Source: Prochilodus magdalenae (taxonomy: Eukaryota; Chordata; Actinopteri; Characiformes; Prochilodontidae). Taken from it: a stretch of 64,000 nucleotides of DNA. The stretch lies in contig JAMWET010000806.1 in the NCBI GenBank assembly GCA_024036415.1, positions 49,540 to 113,539 on the forward strand. The letters run 5' to 3'. The position numbers were made by a program, and so were the translations under genes. Below are positions 47,074-62,500 of this stretch, piece after piece; the first letter of the stretch is position 1, and each line of letters opens with the position of its first letter. Below the pieces are notes generated by a model that had not been told where the DNA came from, did no database searches, and saw nothing but the letters and a program-made list of their open reading frames with translations.

Positions 47074-50000
47074 AGGAGGAAAAGAAAGGGGGAGGAGAAA
47101 AGAAGAGAGATTTTATTTTTATTTCAACTTTTAACAGACAGATCAACCAAACAGACTTTTATCATTTCTGATCTGAAGGATGAAAATAAAAGGATTCTAG
47201 TTAATATGATTCAAGCAGTAGGAACCACCCCTCATGTGTGCTTGTTATACAGTTCTTTATATATACACAGCAATAACAACTTTTATTTTTCCTGCAAATG
47301 TCGTAGACATTCTTTGACCACAAGATGGTGATAGACTTCTACATACTTACTAAGCAATGCCAGACTCTACTGGCCACATTAGAATGCACTACCACAAAGT
47401 CCTTACAGTAAATTCTATTCACTTGGCGGTCGTTGGCAATACCTCCAGGCAGTTATTTCCTGCCATACAAAGCCAGACTCCTATCTTCTGGACCAGAAAC
47501 CTAAAAACTCAACACTGAAGGCCAAATGACTGTTAACCTAGCATAAATCAGGTCACAGATAAAATCAAACAAAAACTTGTTAGCAGTTTGTAGTGTTTGG
47601 CTCAAATCATTCCTGACAGGCTCTTTTATGAGGGTGGAACTTCCTCTGCAGACACCATGTTCAACATTACACGTTTTCCCATTCATTTCATATCTGGTAT
47701 CAGTGTACCAGTGTACTGCTTTCAGTGTATGTGTTTCCTGAACACCAAATACACTTCTATATGTAAGTATATATGAACATATATGATATAATATGTCCTC
47801 TTTAAATAATAATTACCTGAAATCAAAGCAATTTCTGTCTGCATATACTACAATAAGTTTCAGTAAGGTTCATCTCTGTTCTAAAACATCTGTCCTGAAG
47901 GGTAAATATTAGGTGCAGTGATGTAGTGCATTGCCTAACCGAATCAACGAGGATGTAGGCAGTGAGGTGTCTGTAAGAGACTGCATGGCGCTGAAAGCGG
48001 ATGGAAACCACATAGCGGTTGTTGGGCTCGAAGCAGAAAGGCCGAGGCATCTGGATGTATCTGTAAAGAATTCCACATTGTTAGTAAGAGTGAGAGAATA
48101 ATCAGTGTAACTGTACAACAGTAGTGGGGTATTTTGGGTAAAGTCCCAAGTGTTTATGTTCGTTACGTTTGTTATTGTTATCCCATAGATTTATGGGAAT
48201 AATATCTACTTTAGTATTGTCTTCTTTCCAGCAAGACCAGCTCCCATCAGCTGTGTCATTTCTAGCTGAATGTTATTTGAATATTAAGTGAGTGCTGTTC
48301 AGTGAATAGAGATACTTTTACAAAGGTTAATTTTATTGTGCAGTCTAAAAACCAAAAAGATGCCTTGTCCTCCTGCTCTGATTTTCATTCTCTTAGGCAA
48401 ATGCATTCTAAGAGGTGCCTACACTAAATACCTTATCTAGATCACATAGGAGAGAGCAGTAAAAAGCAAAGACAGAAAAGACACTCAACACTGGAGCACA
48501 GAAAGCAGGTCTGCTGTCCACGATCAACATTTCCTAAGTTTGGGTTCCAGCTTCCATTTGAATGCACAAAACAAAAATGACATAAGATACTTATCAAACA
48601 ATGATAAAGTTTAATAAATTAATAGCTGTGTGACAAATATGTTAGATTGTGGGGGCATCTGCTTTAACGTCTAATCAGTGGACTAAAAATCAGAGGCCTT
48701 TAAATGGGCAGGACTTGTGTAATATGCATATAATAAAAGAAAACTCAAAAAAAGGCCAATTTCAACATTTGTGGAGTCTTCCGTGGCTTACACTCATCAC
48801 TAATGTACTAGTGCAAAACATTGAACCTAATATTTGTGATACCATTTAAAAAGGTAAAGATTAACACTCTCTACATTAAAAAGGTAAAAATTAACACTCT
48901 CTACATTAAAAAGGTAAAAATTAACACTCTCTACATTAAAAAGGTAAAGATTAACACTCTCTACATTAAAAAGGTAAAAATTAACACTCTCTACATTAAA
49001 AAGGTAAAGATTAACACTCTTTACATTAAAAAGGTAAAGATTTACACTCTCTACATTTAAAACTAGACTCAAACTTACTTGTTTGCATGAGCATTTAGCT
49101 GATAACATCTGTTTACCGCTTTAATTTACATTTCTCCATAAATGGACCAATACCCAAACTTCTCCCTCTTATCTGTCTCCTCTATGAGCGGATCATTCCT
49201 GATGGATCACACTGAGGGGCTACCAGCGCTGAGGAATCCTCTGCAGGACTCTCAGGACTACACACGCTCAATTCAACAAGTTAAACTATCTACCTCTTAA
49301 TCCTCCTAATCAGTGTCTGTCTCCATCTCTTTCTCTCTTACTTTCTCTATCTCTATCCTTCTTTCTCTCTCAGCATCAGCGCCACTGTGTGTCTTCTGTC
49401 CTGTTTCATCACTCGGCATGACCACAACCTTACATTGACCAGCGTCTGGCCATGCTTATTATGGTCGGCTCCAACTTGCAGTTACTGCCTCCTGGACTAA
49501 TCAGACTGGATCTAATCAGACTGGATCTAATCAGACTGGATCTAATCAGACTGGATCTAATCAGACTGGATCTATTAGATGTTCTTCTATGTTAATTCTG
49601 TCTGTCTCTCTCGTCTCATCCGGGTTGACCTGAAGATTGTGTCATTGTAAAGCCCAGTTTTGCTACAGCAGCTAACAGTATCCAGAAACAACTGCTCACT
49701 TTCAGGAGGTAAAACATACATGTTGGCACGAGATCATTCCATATATAGCTTAAACTCCAAACTGAGCATGAAACCCTGAACCTTGATAAAGTCACATAAG
49801 CTTTTCTTGGCTCTGCAGCTCATTTTCAGCCCAGGCTGCTAATTGGTTCTGCCTGAGCCCCCAGCAGCAGGACACAACAGCAGGAGGAAACACGGTTTAG
49901 TGAAGCAGCCACACATTTACACATCCGGGGCTGCGGAAAACAGCACACTCTGCCAATCAGATCTCCTGCACACATGCCTGTGCTGGAATTCACTTTTACC

Positions 50001-53000
50001 ACAGGATCAGCTTGTAGACATAGCACTTCGGTAAGACACCAGAGGTTTCAACACACTGTATGCAGACAAGATTTAACAGCTCCAAATATTACATGCTTTG
50101 CTCATAGACATGAAGACAGACAGAGAGAGAGACTTACTGACTGACTGAGAGTGGACAAAAGGTTCAAGCTTTGCCTGTATAGGCTCACCTCTCCCTAGTT
50201 TGCTTAATCTTTCCTGTGTGTGGTTTGCGTTCTCTTTTTTCCTTAGTTGTCTCTGTCTGTTGTATAAGTAGCCCTCCTAGTCTAGCGTTCCTTTGACTGG
50301 TCACTGTCCTCGTATTTGCCATGCCATGCTGTGTTACCACCACCTCAAATCCTTGAGGAAACACTGATCCACTGTGATATACTGCAATATATCATGATTA
50401 TATATTCAGTTGATGTGGTTCATTTCTCAGATAAGAATTGAAATTCTCAAAACTGTTCATTCAAGCTCCACATCTCCTTGTCACTTGTGTACATCATACT
50501 AGCATTTATCATTGTGTTTAGCATTTTGCAAATGCTTTTGTACATCCATGCACATGGTCATGTACTATTGTCTGCTGTTATTTGCATTATCAAATATGCT
50601 TTACTGATTGTCTGTTGAATTGTCTTACCCTCCAAAACATTAAGACTTTATCATTGCCCAGGTCATTACATGCAAAAGTCCTGAACATGATGTAGTAATC
50701 TCTCAGGCATTTGTATATTTCTATTAAACCTTTTTGATAATTTTTTGTAATTTATCCTAAATTGATTAAAGTGTTCCCAGGTGAATCTTTGAAACTGGGA
50801 ATTTATGAAGGTTTAGATCAACCAGTGGTCAAACAGCTTTCAGCCAGCTTCAATTGAAAAACATATATAGACACAAATCATTGCAGTGTCACAAAGTCTC
50901 ACAATTGAAAGACAAGGCCATGTACAGGGTGAACAGACAAAAAGAAAGAGTATGGCTGTGTGGTGGAAGGTTGAGGGGACAAAACAGAGGAAGAGGTAGG
51001 AGAGTCCACATTCTCAGCTTGGAGATGGTGTACGATCACCAGCCACACACCCAGATGAACCTGCTGACTGCCATGGATGCAGCTTGTGATGATATCACAG
51101 CAGATGCATGCAGAGGCTGGATTAGACACTCCAGAAGATTCTTTCCATGCAAGGAAAGATATCCAGTGTGATATGAATGAAAACATGTGACCCAACAGAG
51201 AGGAGCGTCAGGATATATAGAAAAAAAAAACCATTATAATTCCTTAAGTGGTTGTCTCAGGTTGTTTTGAATGTTTAGAGTAAGTTTCTAATTTTGTAGT
51301 TTTTCCTTTGTGTGACAGATGCCAATGTAAATCATGATGTGGGAATTGTACCAAATCGACTGAGAAAAATGAAAGTGATGGATAATTCCATTTTTTAAGA
51401 AGTGCAACAGCTTAGGAAACGTATTTCTATAAAGAGAGTCACACAAAATCACCAAACCACCAAACTCCCCTCTCCGTGTTATTTAATTCACTCTGTGTTT
51501 GCCAAATAGGATCTACAATCTCTCACTAAGTTTTGTTTACCCTGAGGGCGTGAACTGCAAGGCTCCTGGGACTGAGCCAGAGATCCGATTAATCCTATCA
51601 TAACACACACAAAGACACTCCATTGTGCTAGAACATTATCAGAAGCTCCAGGGCTAAATCTGGTTGAGAGTGGTCTGTGCTTACTAAAGGATCGACTGAC
51701 TTATAGTGCTTATCAACAATTAATTATTACAAGAAAGTTAACATCAACTCCCAAAGGCACACACAGACAAAGCCAGTGACACACAGTAGAACAAATACTT
51801 CAGGCACTAGCATGCACCCACACATACACAGCCACACACATGCTGGACAAACAGGTGAGATTACCTCTTGTGGTGAGGCAGGATGACAATGTATAACTGC
51901 TCTGTGGGCAGCAGGTTTCCACAGCGTGGGCTGGTGGGCAGCTGAACGGATGTAATGCTCACAATGGCCTCCCAATCTTCTGTAGACTGTTTCCGATAGG
52001 TGTCAGTAACATACATTTAAAATGAGAATTTGCCTGCATACATATTCCCTGTAAAAAGCTTGGGGATTCTTACTACATTCGTTCAGTTTAAAACCAACAA
52101 CAGGTAAATATATACAATATGTATTTTTAACAATAGTTAAAAATGGGAAACACTTTCAAATGACTATTTAAGCAAAACGTTCTTTTCAAAGACAACAGAT
52201 TGAGGAATTTAAAGCTAACTGCATACCCACAATATTAATAAACATCTGCTATGTTGAGAAAGCTTTATAGGTGTTTTTCTTACTTGTCTGTAAGGTAACC
52301 GTGGCAATGAAACACTGAAATATAAGTTTAGATATCTTCAAAACTTTGACAGCTAATGAATATGCTGAAGAGTACAAGTTCAGGGTCTGACCTCTGGCTC
52401 ATAGCGGATCATGATGTCATACTCCATCGCGTAAACGATGTTGTCGATGGTAAAGACGAGCCCAGCACCATCTTTAACCCGAGCAAAGCCTGGTCCAGTC
52501 CAGGTGACCATCTGACCTGGCTGCCTCTCTCTATGCACAGTCATCACGTCAGGCTGTAGAAACACAAACACTTGACTAAGCACACAGGTACAGCATGCTA
52601 GTAACATGCAGACTGCTGAGGCCTAATGGGACAATAACCTCCTTTTTTTGTGTGTGTGAAGTCTACTCATGACATTTGTTCTAATCCATAGTCACTGGAC
52701 CATTGTTCAATCTCTCTATCCAGTTTGAAATTAAAGTCACTCTGACATACCTCTGTAAATGACCTCTATTCTGACTGCCAATTTTTTCCATCATCCCAAA
52801 CACAATTAAACAATCAAGACGTGTTCAGCACTGGCAGCTTGCTTCTTTAGTTTTGTTCCAGGGTTACAAGGCTAATAGGGCAAACTGAAAACTGCTTATG
52901 GTGCTTGCTGACAGTGTTTACTGTTATCAGTAAAACAAGTACATCCATTATTGTAGTCCATTTTACTCAGGCATTACTTTAGTTCATCTTTAGTTCCTCT

Positions 53001-56000
53001 GCTGGGTAACTACATTAGCCTTGTAGCTCCACTGCAAAACAAAAGAAGCAGACCTCAGACATAAAGCATTTCTTGGTAGATTGGCTGCATTTGGTGTGAT
53101 GAGAAAACCAATGTAGACCTTGAGTTTTCCAAACTCTTTCTTTAGAGAGAGGAAAGTTAGAGACGTGAAACGTACAGTCTGCTGCAGTTGACGGATGCGT
53201 CTTAGTGCTGCCCTCTGCTGCTGGGCTATACGCCGGTGCCGCTTGTGCCTTCTCAGTTGGTTGTTGAGCTGCTCTGCACAGTTATTCACTGCCTGAGGCC
53301 GTGGGCTTCCCTGAACAACAGAAAGAGAGAGGGAGCGAGAGAGAATAACATAAAGGGGTGATATTGTGTTCATACAGTTCTGTAGTGCAGCTTTGTATCA
53401 GGCATCCCAACTTACTTCCAAAAGATGTTTTGGTGTGTATATCTGTATTTCTGAATACACTGATGTACACAACAGAGGCTACATGTGCACATATATAGTA
53501 TACATATAAGATTAGATCAATGTAGATTCATTTTTGTATTAAATGTGATTAAGAGCAATTCAAAAAATCTAGCCAGTCATATGTCACAGAATCACAAAAT
53601 GAGAGCAGCTAAACTTTCAACTTTCTAAATATTGAGCTATCAATGTCATTTGAAATCACAATGTAATATGATTCTTTATATACAAAGGACCTTCCGCAAA
53701 TTTAAGCTGTTCCATCTGTAGGCATACTGTATTCTGACTGGTCAATATGTTTAACAATGTTTAAGAATTAAAAAAATTCTCTGTCCTGTACTGGAACATG
53801 GTATATCTGGTCACTACATATGATCATGGCATATCATTGCTGTCATATCACTGCATAATTCTGAGGCCGACAAGTACAAAAATAGAAAATAATTTTGAAC
53901 TGCAGTAAATAAAAGCTTCTGTCCTTTAAGCAAGCGCTGGAAAGAGGCAGTTATGTTATGACAGTCAGTGAATAAAGGAATGTGCTGCAAAGGGACGCTC
54001 ACACAGTATGTTTTGTTAGGCGAGAAAGAAGGACAGACAGAAGGACAGAGAGTGAGTGTGAAAGAGAGGTGGAGAATCTATGTGTTTGCATGTAAGGCAA
54101 GCATTACTAACTCTATTTGACAGACTGGCATCTCCTCTGTTGTCAGATGTTATTCTGGGTCACTTCAGCTATGGTCTGCTCATATCCCAGGGAGTATGTT
54201 TGTACTGTTTGGAGTGTCTACAGAACCAGCTCTGTTTGTTTCTAAAATGATGTATAGGAAAGCCATATATCATTTAGCCTCAAAAACATTTGATTAAAGT
54301 CCTGTGGAATTGAATTTAAAGATCTAGTAAATAAAAAAAATAACTCACTGGTCAAGCCATTGTAAAGGCATTCAGTACTATTATTAACCTAGCAAGAACA
54401 AGCACCTTCAATGGAGTTTTGTATGCACAAGAGAGCCAATAAGTTGCATCAACAGCTTAGCTAATTACCAGTAATTACAAAATCCAGGAGCAGAAACTGG
54501 ATTCAAAGTCCGGACTTGATTACCACTGATATAAACCGACTGGCAAGTTTCAGTTTTAGTCCACTCTTTGTTCATTTTATCAGATCTACTTCTTATGCAG
54601 GAGCATTTTGTTATGTTATAATTGTAGATTGTAATCTCTGCTTCCCTGCATAATCCATCCAAAACAAAACAAAGGGTTATACAGAATGAACCTATGTAGG
54701 TAGGAATCAGCTCAGCAATATTATTAACTATTAAACAAAATATTGTACACTTTACTATAGAAAAAAAAAAATATATATATATATGACTTTTTATAATAAG
54801 GAAAGAAATATGTACAAGAAAGTCTTACTACACAAATATAACTATAACTGTAGGAATAAAAATGTGCAAGGGGTACAAATATTAGCAGCGCAGATACAGA
54901 TCTGTGTGGCCACAGATGAGCTTTCATCTCTGACTTTACATCTACAAGGTGGACAACCAAGGTGTGAATTGATAGTAAGTGGATAGTTTAAAAATCTATA
55001 TATTAATATTATAATATATATATTATAATATATTACACTTAACACTTAACTGGACACAAAACATCTAAACTGCCAACAGAATAGCAGTAACCTATAAGCA
55101 CCTTAAACACTGATCCCAAATAAAAAATGGTACCACCTTTCTCACAATGTGGCACACACTGCTGCAGCATATTCACATTTTTACAAGTTCCTAAAGCTCA
55201 CAGCGCCTCACAGTTTACATTCCATTATTTGGTGCGTTGTGTGTCTGGGCCTGCCCGGAGGACATACAGGTGATACGATGATGCCGATATCAGATAAAGT
55301 GCCATTTTAACTGCTGTTGTTTTGACTTTGTTATGGAGCACACACATGTTTCGGGTAAAGGGGCCCTTGTCCTACAACAAAGGATGATATTCCTCTTCAG
55401 TATTATTGAAAACGTTCCCAGTGGAATGAGCTAGAAGATCATTTGGTTCAAATAACTTGGAAAAAGTCATCCTGGCCCTGTTAGTTAACTAAACTGCAAA
55501 AATGTTAACCAAAGGCATTTTAACTGCAGTGCTTATAATACAAACCAGCATAAGATAAATACATATGTGCTTCAACACCAAAATGTTAATCTGTGGATAA
55601 ATCATTTACCTAACCCCAAATATTTTTTGAAGAATATTTTTTGTAGGGTTTCCAAAAATATCATTGAACTTGAGTATCACAATATTAATTTTGTGATATT
55701 GTATCAATTCACAAAATTACAGTATAGATTTTAAATGAATGGTTCACATGCAAAGATTCAGAGCAGACAGTTTTTCATGTTGTGATGTTTAAACCCCAGC
55801 CACTAGATAGCAGTGTTTTAATCTACTTAGAGTCCAGACTTTTCCACTCCAACCTAAACAAGCAGCACAAGGTTGCACCCCTAACATTAGCATTAGCAAA
55901 CCGTTGCATATACTGGTGCATTTTTATATTATGCCAGTTTCCAAGAAAAAAACTGCAATATATATTACTGCTTAGTTTTATGATATATCAATATACATTG

Positions 56001-56539
56001 ACGTGTAACCCCTGTATCATAATATGTATTATATTGAGCCCTTGCTAATACAATACCCAACCTTAATCTTTACTGTCTTCTTGCTTTACCTCTGCTTTAG
56101 ACCCCACTATCATGGACCACAGGTTACAATAGCTGAAGAACATCTATACAAGATTCAGCTTTCTAAAACATCTGTGTGATGACACGTATTGGAAAGGTTA
56201 TATGACACAGCAGGAACATAACCTGATGTTTCAAGGCTAACAAGAAGCAACAATGACACTTCAGACTGAAAGCTTTGGTTATTATGTAGTACTCACAGGT
56301 AAAGCGCGGTCATCAGGAGAATGGCCTTGTGCCCCTTCGGCTTCATATGTATTGTAGTCAAGCGCAGCACAGAAATATTGTGGCTGTACATCCGAGCACT
56401 GGCGGCCAATCAGGTGAGGCCGACAATCACACTGGCCATTGTCCATCCTACACCTGTGACAGGAAGAAATCAGTAACAGTGGAATGACGAACAATATGTG
56501 TGTGTGTGTGTGTGTATGTGTGTGTATGAGTGAGTTTGA

Positions 56540-56571
<32 letters not shown>

Positions 56572-59500
56572 CTTGACTCATGGGTGGAATGTTCATGAAT
56601 TTAGCACTCTCAGCCACAGTTTTCAAAGGCACTTATCTCTATATAGAAAAGCCAGTCAAAAGATTTGGCCAAATTGGTACAAAGTCCAAAGGCATTGGTC
56701 TGTGTAGTAGTGAAAATGTGTTATCTGTAGTCGTGGTAAAGCTCCATTAAATATTTTCAGGATGAGATTTAGGTGGAGTAATGTTTTTGAACCAGTTCTG
56801 TATTCCTAACAGCCTCTACCAGTTCAAGTCATCTGTTCGATAACTCAGTGAAGTGTACACAGTCACAAACATGTACATGTTACAGGAACTTACTTGTTGC
56901 TATAAGCACCACCAAAGTCACAGTCACAGGGTCTGCAGCCTGAAAGGTCATTACTGAGTCCCCAGTACTCTGGCTGAACACAAACACACACTCATAAGCA
57001 TTCATTTACTTCAGGGATCCATCTTTCATTCTCAAACTGGTTACTCTGATTTGCTGACCTATGCGCTTTATATAATAAAGGCATATGGCGACATATTTAG
57101 GACTTCTGCATACATAACATTTATATTTCAATACAATCATTCTGAGTGGTTTGACATGAAAAGCTTTGTTTTAGAGAAACTTACAGAGTCAGAATTGTTC
57201 ACAGTAGTGTTTAGCTAATATAAAGCAAATCATGTTAAAACAAAATTACACCAGAGAGCGTTCTTCTTTAACCCGACTATCAGGAATTCCCAGTAAAAGG
57301 ATGGCATTATCTTTGTTGGTGCGATGTTTGTCATGGAAAACGAGGATATATTATGGCATTTCAGCATGCAGAATGGAGAGCAAGAAGAGACAGACAAAAA
57401 GGCACTCTGAGACTTCGCAGCTTGGCACTCTTAACGACAGTCTGTAAATGATGACAGCAGTGCTGGAGATAAGATCAAAAGTGAGACAGCAGAGGTGGGA
57501 AGCCTTTCTAAAAGCGATTCCCTGAACCTGCGGAATGCTTTACAGGAAAAAAGCAATGACTACAAACATGATTAAACTAGCTAAAACATAAACTGCATGT
57601 GACTAATCTCTTCCATCCCTGCATCGAGATCCTTAGACTCACTGCACAGACCTTTCAAAGCCTGTCCACCTGGCTACCCTAAAACGAGAGAGAAACCTCC
57701 ACAAGGTTCCATCTTACAGGAGCAATGCTATTTCTTGTTTCCCATGGACGGGAAAACAAGCCACCAAAGAGAAGGTAAGGGAAATGATTCTAGAGTCTGG
57801 GTATTCAGGTGACCTGTAAAGACTCCAGGGAAAGAAGACATATGAAGCTGGTTGAGTTTAAATTTTTGTGCTAATAACAACCAGAGCAAACAGAAGGAAG
57901 CATAGGAAAGATGAGGACCTAAAAATTAGATACACGTAAAGGAGAAAGCTAGAGTTTTTAAATTAACTATAATTATAACTTTCTGAATGGTTGCTTATAA
58001 ACTGAACCTACATTTAGAACATATCAAGCCATAAGTGTGTTGTCTGCTGGTTTGTCATTCCATAAAAGACATTTCATTTTCATCTTCGCAATATTGCTAG
58101 GCTCAGCATTACTTCGAAAGATGCTGAGACTCTGGTTTATGCATTTATTTCATCTAGGTTAGATTATTGCAATGCTCTGTTCTATGGTCTACCCTCCAAA
58201 ACACTCGCCCTCTGCAGTACATTCAAAACTCCGCAGCCAGAGTCTTAGTACCCACCAAGAAGCCTGCGCACATCACCTCCATCCTTCTTCAGCTACACTG
58301 GCTACCCGTTACAGAGCGTATCCACTATAAGATCCTTCTTCTGACCTTTAAAGCCCTACACGGACTAGCACCCACCTATCTGTCAGCCCTCCTACACCCT
58401 TAGGTTTCCAATCACGTAAGAGCTCAAGGTCCTTCTGACTCTGGTCTCCTAGCTGTACCTAGGTCCAGGCTTTTCTCTATGGGTGGCAGGTCGTTTAGTG
58501 TTGCTGCCCCCACACTCTGGAACTCCCTACCTTCATCTATACGCACTTCACCCTCTCTTTCCATCTTCAGAACTCACTTAAAAACTTACCTTTTCTCTAA
58601 ACAGTTTCATTGTTCATGATTTTTTTTTTGTGTGTTTGTAAAGCGTCCTTGGGTTTGTGAAAGGCGCTATAGAAGTGTAAACTATCATTATTATTATTAT
58701 AGTTATTATTATTACTTTTCCCCTATAATTTTTTTTAACGTGTAATCATTTTCCAGCTTCTTGAATGCCTTCTGAAATGGACACTTACTATGCACTCGCT
58801 GCAGTAGCGGCCTGTCACGTATCTCTTGCAGGAGCAGTCTCCACTGATTGGATCACATGGAGCTCCCAGCATGGTGATGCCACGTGGGTCACAGTTGCAT
58901 GCTGTCAAACACATAGATGCAAATATATATCCCACACAGATCCACAGGCACCAACACATACAAACCCTGTGTAATATATCGTCGCTGTCCAAAGAAAAAC
59001 ATTTTTACTTTTATGCCTCATTTGATCACATGAGCTGCTGTCTACCCTGTGTGGAAATTCCGTAAAGAATGGACTAACAGAAATGGCCCAAACCTGCTTG
59101 GAAAGACGTCTGGTTCCATTGACTTCCATTCAAATGAAAAGAGGTTTTTGGCCTCTCCTGTAAAGTTGCCATTTTGGAGATACCTGTTTTTTTTTGGACA
59201 GCGACGATACATATGTACCCACACAAATGGCATGTTTCAAAGACATTTCTGCTGGGAAATGAATCAGTAATGGAAAACTCTCAACCACTGATGTACTATA
59301 CTGTACGAATGTAATCTCCCCTATATACTCATACTCACGCTGGCACCCCAGAGGGTCATTTTGACTGAGGCCATAGTGTCCATCTTTACAGTAGTCACAG
59401 CGCTGGCCCCTGACATTGGGCTTACAGCGACACTGTCCGCTGATCATTCTCAGATCCAAATCAGTGTAACGGTCACACACACCTCCCTCCACAGAGCCCA

Positions 59501-62500
59501 CTGGATCACAGTCACATGCTACACAAAGAGGGAAAAGATCACTATGGGAATTGCCCTAGGGCTTTACTAAAGTTACATACATTTCATAATATGATATGAA
59601 CTAGAGTTTTTGATCAATGTGACAGTCTGTTTTAAGCATGTTCAAATGTGTCTTTCTGTAAGTGAAAAGTATAATTTTCTTTTCTATATTTTTACTTGTG
59701 TCTCTTTTGCACTGTTATGTTACTAGTATGTCTTGTGTGCTCGTGTGCAATCGGTCTACGGTACGAAGCTACGAGCACCGTCCTGTTGTAAAATCTAAAT
59801 GATAACAAGTTCACTTTTGACCTTGGCTTAGACCCAAGTATGAAAAAAAAACAATATAATAGTAAATATTACAGGCAAATACAGTATAGTATAGGAAAAA
59901 TATGGGAAGACACAATAAAGACTTAAATTAAATTAACTGAATTTAATCCAACACTATACAACAGAAATGATAAACTGTGACACTACAAGCTAAATGCTAA
60001 AAGAACCACTTAAATTTATCCACAGTGCATGTCACACAATGAACAGCTATGAACTGTAACTTTACGAACGCATTGCGGCTTGGTCTCTGATATCTCTTGT
60101 TGGGTCCTGATAGTAGAAGGGTTTGCAGGTCCTCACAGTTTGCGGCCCATGGTGTTGTGGAGACAGTCATCACATACACCTCCGCTAACGTTCCGTGTTC
60201 CCCTTTGCCAGATAGACCGCCATATGTCCAAAGTGACACTTGTTGGTGTGACCATTACAGTTGCATTCTGATTAAATACAAGATTAATTTCAGTATCACT
60301 CATACAAAATGGTTTGAGCTAAAAGGGATAAGTAAGATGATTGTGTTTGAATGAGTATACGTGAGTATCTTGCCTCTGCAGGTGTGTGAGGGTTATAAGC
60401 TTCCGCTGGTCATCCAGGGCAGATCATGGTAGAAATCTCTACAGCGTTCACAGTTTGAGCCTGCTGTGTTGTGCTTACACACACAGTGTCCATGAATCGG
60501 GACAGATCACAAAAATCACATCACAACCTCGTCAGACACTCTGTTTCCACCAATCTTTCTGTGTCCACCCACAAAGAAATTGCAGGTATAAAGTTCAAAT
60601 GATCAAGTCTTGATTTTTACATTACTAATTCCATGTTTTTTTTTTTCTTATAAAAGCCATTCAGAGATGTACGGCACATGTATGTAATGCGCCATTGCTC
60701 AGAAGCGTGCCATTGTCAGAAACTGGTTACATATGGTGGTTAATGGGAGACAAGAGCATTTGATATCTCTAAAAGGGTTCCCTCAAACAAAGCTGTTACA
60801 TTAAAATGGTTTACAAATATTGAAATAGTTTTACAACATCCCTTTTTTATAATTTCATTCATAGCATGCATGGATTTAGGAAAACGAAAAGTGGTAACTA
60901 AGGATGCACCGATCCGATGTTTAAAATCGATATCAACTCAGATATTAATTAAATTAAGCTGGATAAGGGTATTGGATAATTAGGGAGAATCCCACTCTAA
61001 TTCATGGCTAGTCACAAGTAAACATGCGTATGCACAGACTCAAGACTGAGTCAAACCAAGGGCCGGCACGCTCATGCTTAAGCAGGGGTTAGTGTTGCCG
61101 CCTGATTGCTCAGTTGGCTGCCCTTTTTTCCTCCCCCCGAGTGGCCAGAGGTGGGCCTGCAGGAACCCAAGACCATACAGTAGACTTGACTTACGAACAG
61201 ACACAACAACATGGAGCAAACCAGAGAGTAAGCTGGCAGGAGTAAGCTTTAGTAAAGTATTGTTTATGTCCTACATCAACCTCCTACATGGTGAAGTATG
61301 CGGTTTATTCATTCAAAAATGGTATCAGATCCGACACATATGCAAAGTTTAAGTATCGGTGATTGTATCGGAACTTGGAAAAAGCTAGATCCGGTGCATC
61401 CCAAGTTGTTACTTCTGAAAGTACCATTATGTAACCATTATCAACATGACATATAAAACTCAGTAAACATGTAGGTTCACGGGTTTCTTATCACACTGGG
61501 TGAAAAGTAGTTTACACCTCAGGTAAGTTTCTCTAGCAATGGACCGTTTCTGAACAATAGCATGTAAGTGGTGTGGAATGGCAGACATGTTCAACTCCGT
61601 TTCTCAAGCATTTCTCGAAATCATTTCCCACCAGCTCTGCCTCCGTGATCCAGGCCTTATTTTTTGTGTACTTATTCACGCGTCAGGGAGATTCTAATGA
61701 TGTTTAATTAATTTTGTCTTGAAATGGGCAGACAAGGACACTGCCACAACTTTTAACATTAATTTATAGAACTCACGGTGAAGCCATTGAAATGATCAAC
61801 TAGGGGGTTCGTTGGAACACTTTTGGGAAGTGTATGCTTGAAGCAACAGTCAGAAGAAATCTGCGGAGTGGTGAACAGCAAATGACGATATAAGAACCTT
61901 TCTAGTAATGTAGCTCTTGCCAAGCAGAACAGTGTGTATGAATGGCTGTTTGTATGTGAGTTGTATAGTCACGGCCACTCTCGCTCACTTCGCGGGATGA
62001 AGTGATACTTGAGCAATCTCGTAACAAAGAGAAACGTTCTAAAAAGCTTCTATATGCTTCTAACGAAATGACGGTGCTTCCGTTATTTCCTGCTTCACTG
62101 CTACTCTTTCTTTGTTTTACTTCTGAATGACTCTGTTTACATCTCAACTGATGGTAACTGAAATAGCCAGAAATTCTCTATTCAGAGTGAATTCTCCTAG
62201 CTGGAAGGAACGTTTGGTATGCCTCAGAAAATGGAATAAAAAAACAGCAGGAGATGGAGAGAGGCCGGTGTGTTGTGAAAACAATGCTACTGGAAGTGGA
62301 AGTTAGAGGCATTTGTATAAGGAATGTATTCAAGACTCATATAGACATAGAGGAGGAGTTTTAGATGAGATTTTAACATTACATTTATGAGACTAAATGT
62401 AAGTCTGATCTTCTAATCTGCCCCACCACCAAATTCAGGTTAGAATTCGAAGTTTCTAAACTCTAAAATATTTTCCATTCAAACTTCAATTTAACAACAA

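Noticed and set aside
46801..47331. 176-codon plus-strand open frame
   Set aside because: Antisense to laminin exon 14 and then runs through the AG/ACAG microsatellite.
48821..49108. Repeat proteins [10 protein letters not shown] (plus) and [10 protein letters not shown] (minus)
   Set aside because: Both arise from the 30-bp minisatellite in a laminin intron.
48844..49572. CRISPR-like array
   Set aside because: The 30-bp and 15-bp repeats are direct tandem repeats without unique spacers, in a eukaryotic intron.
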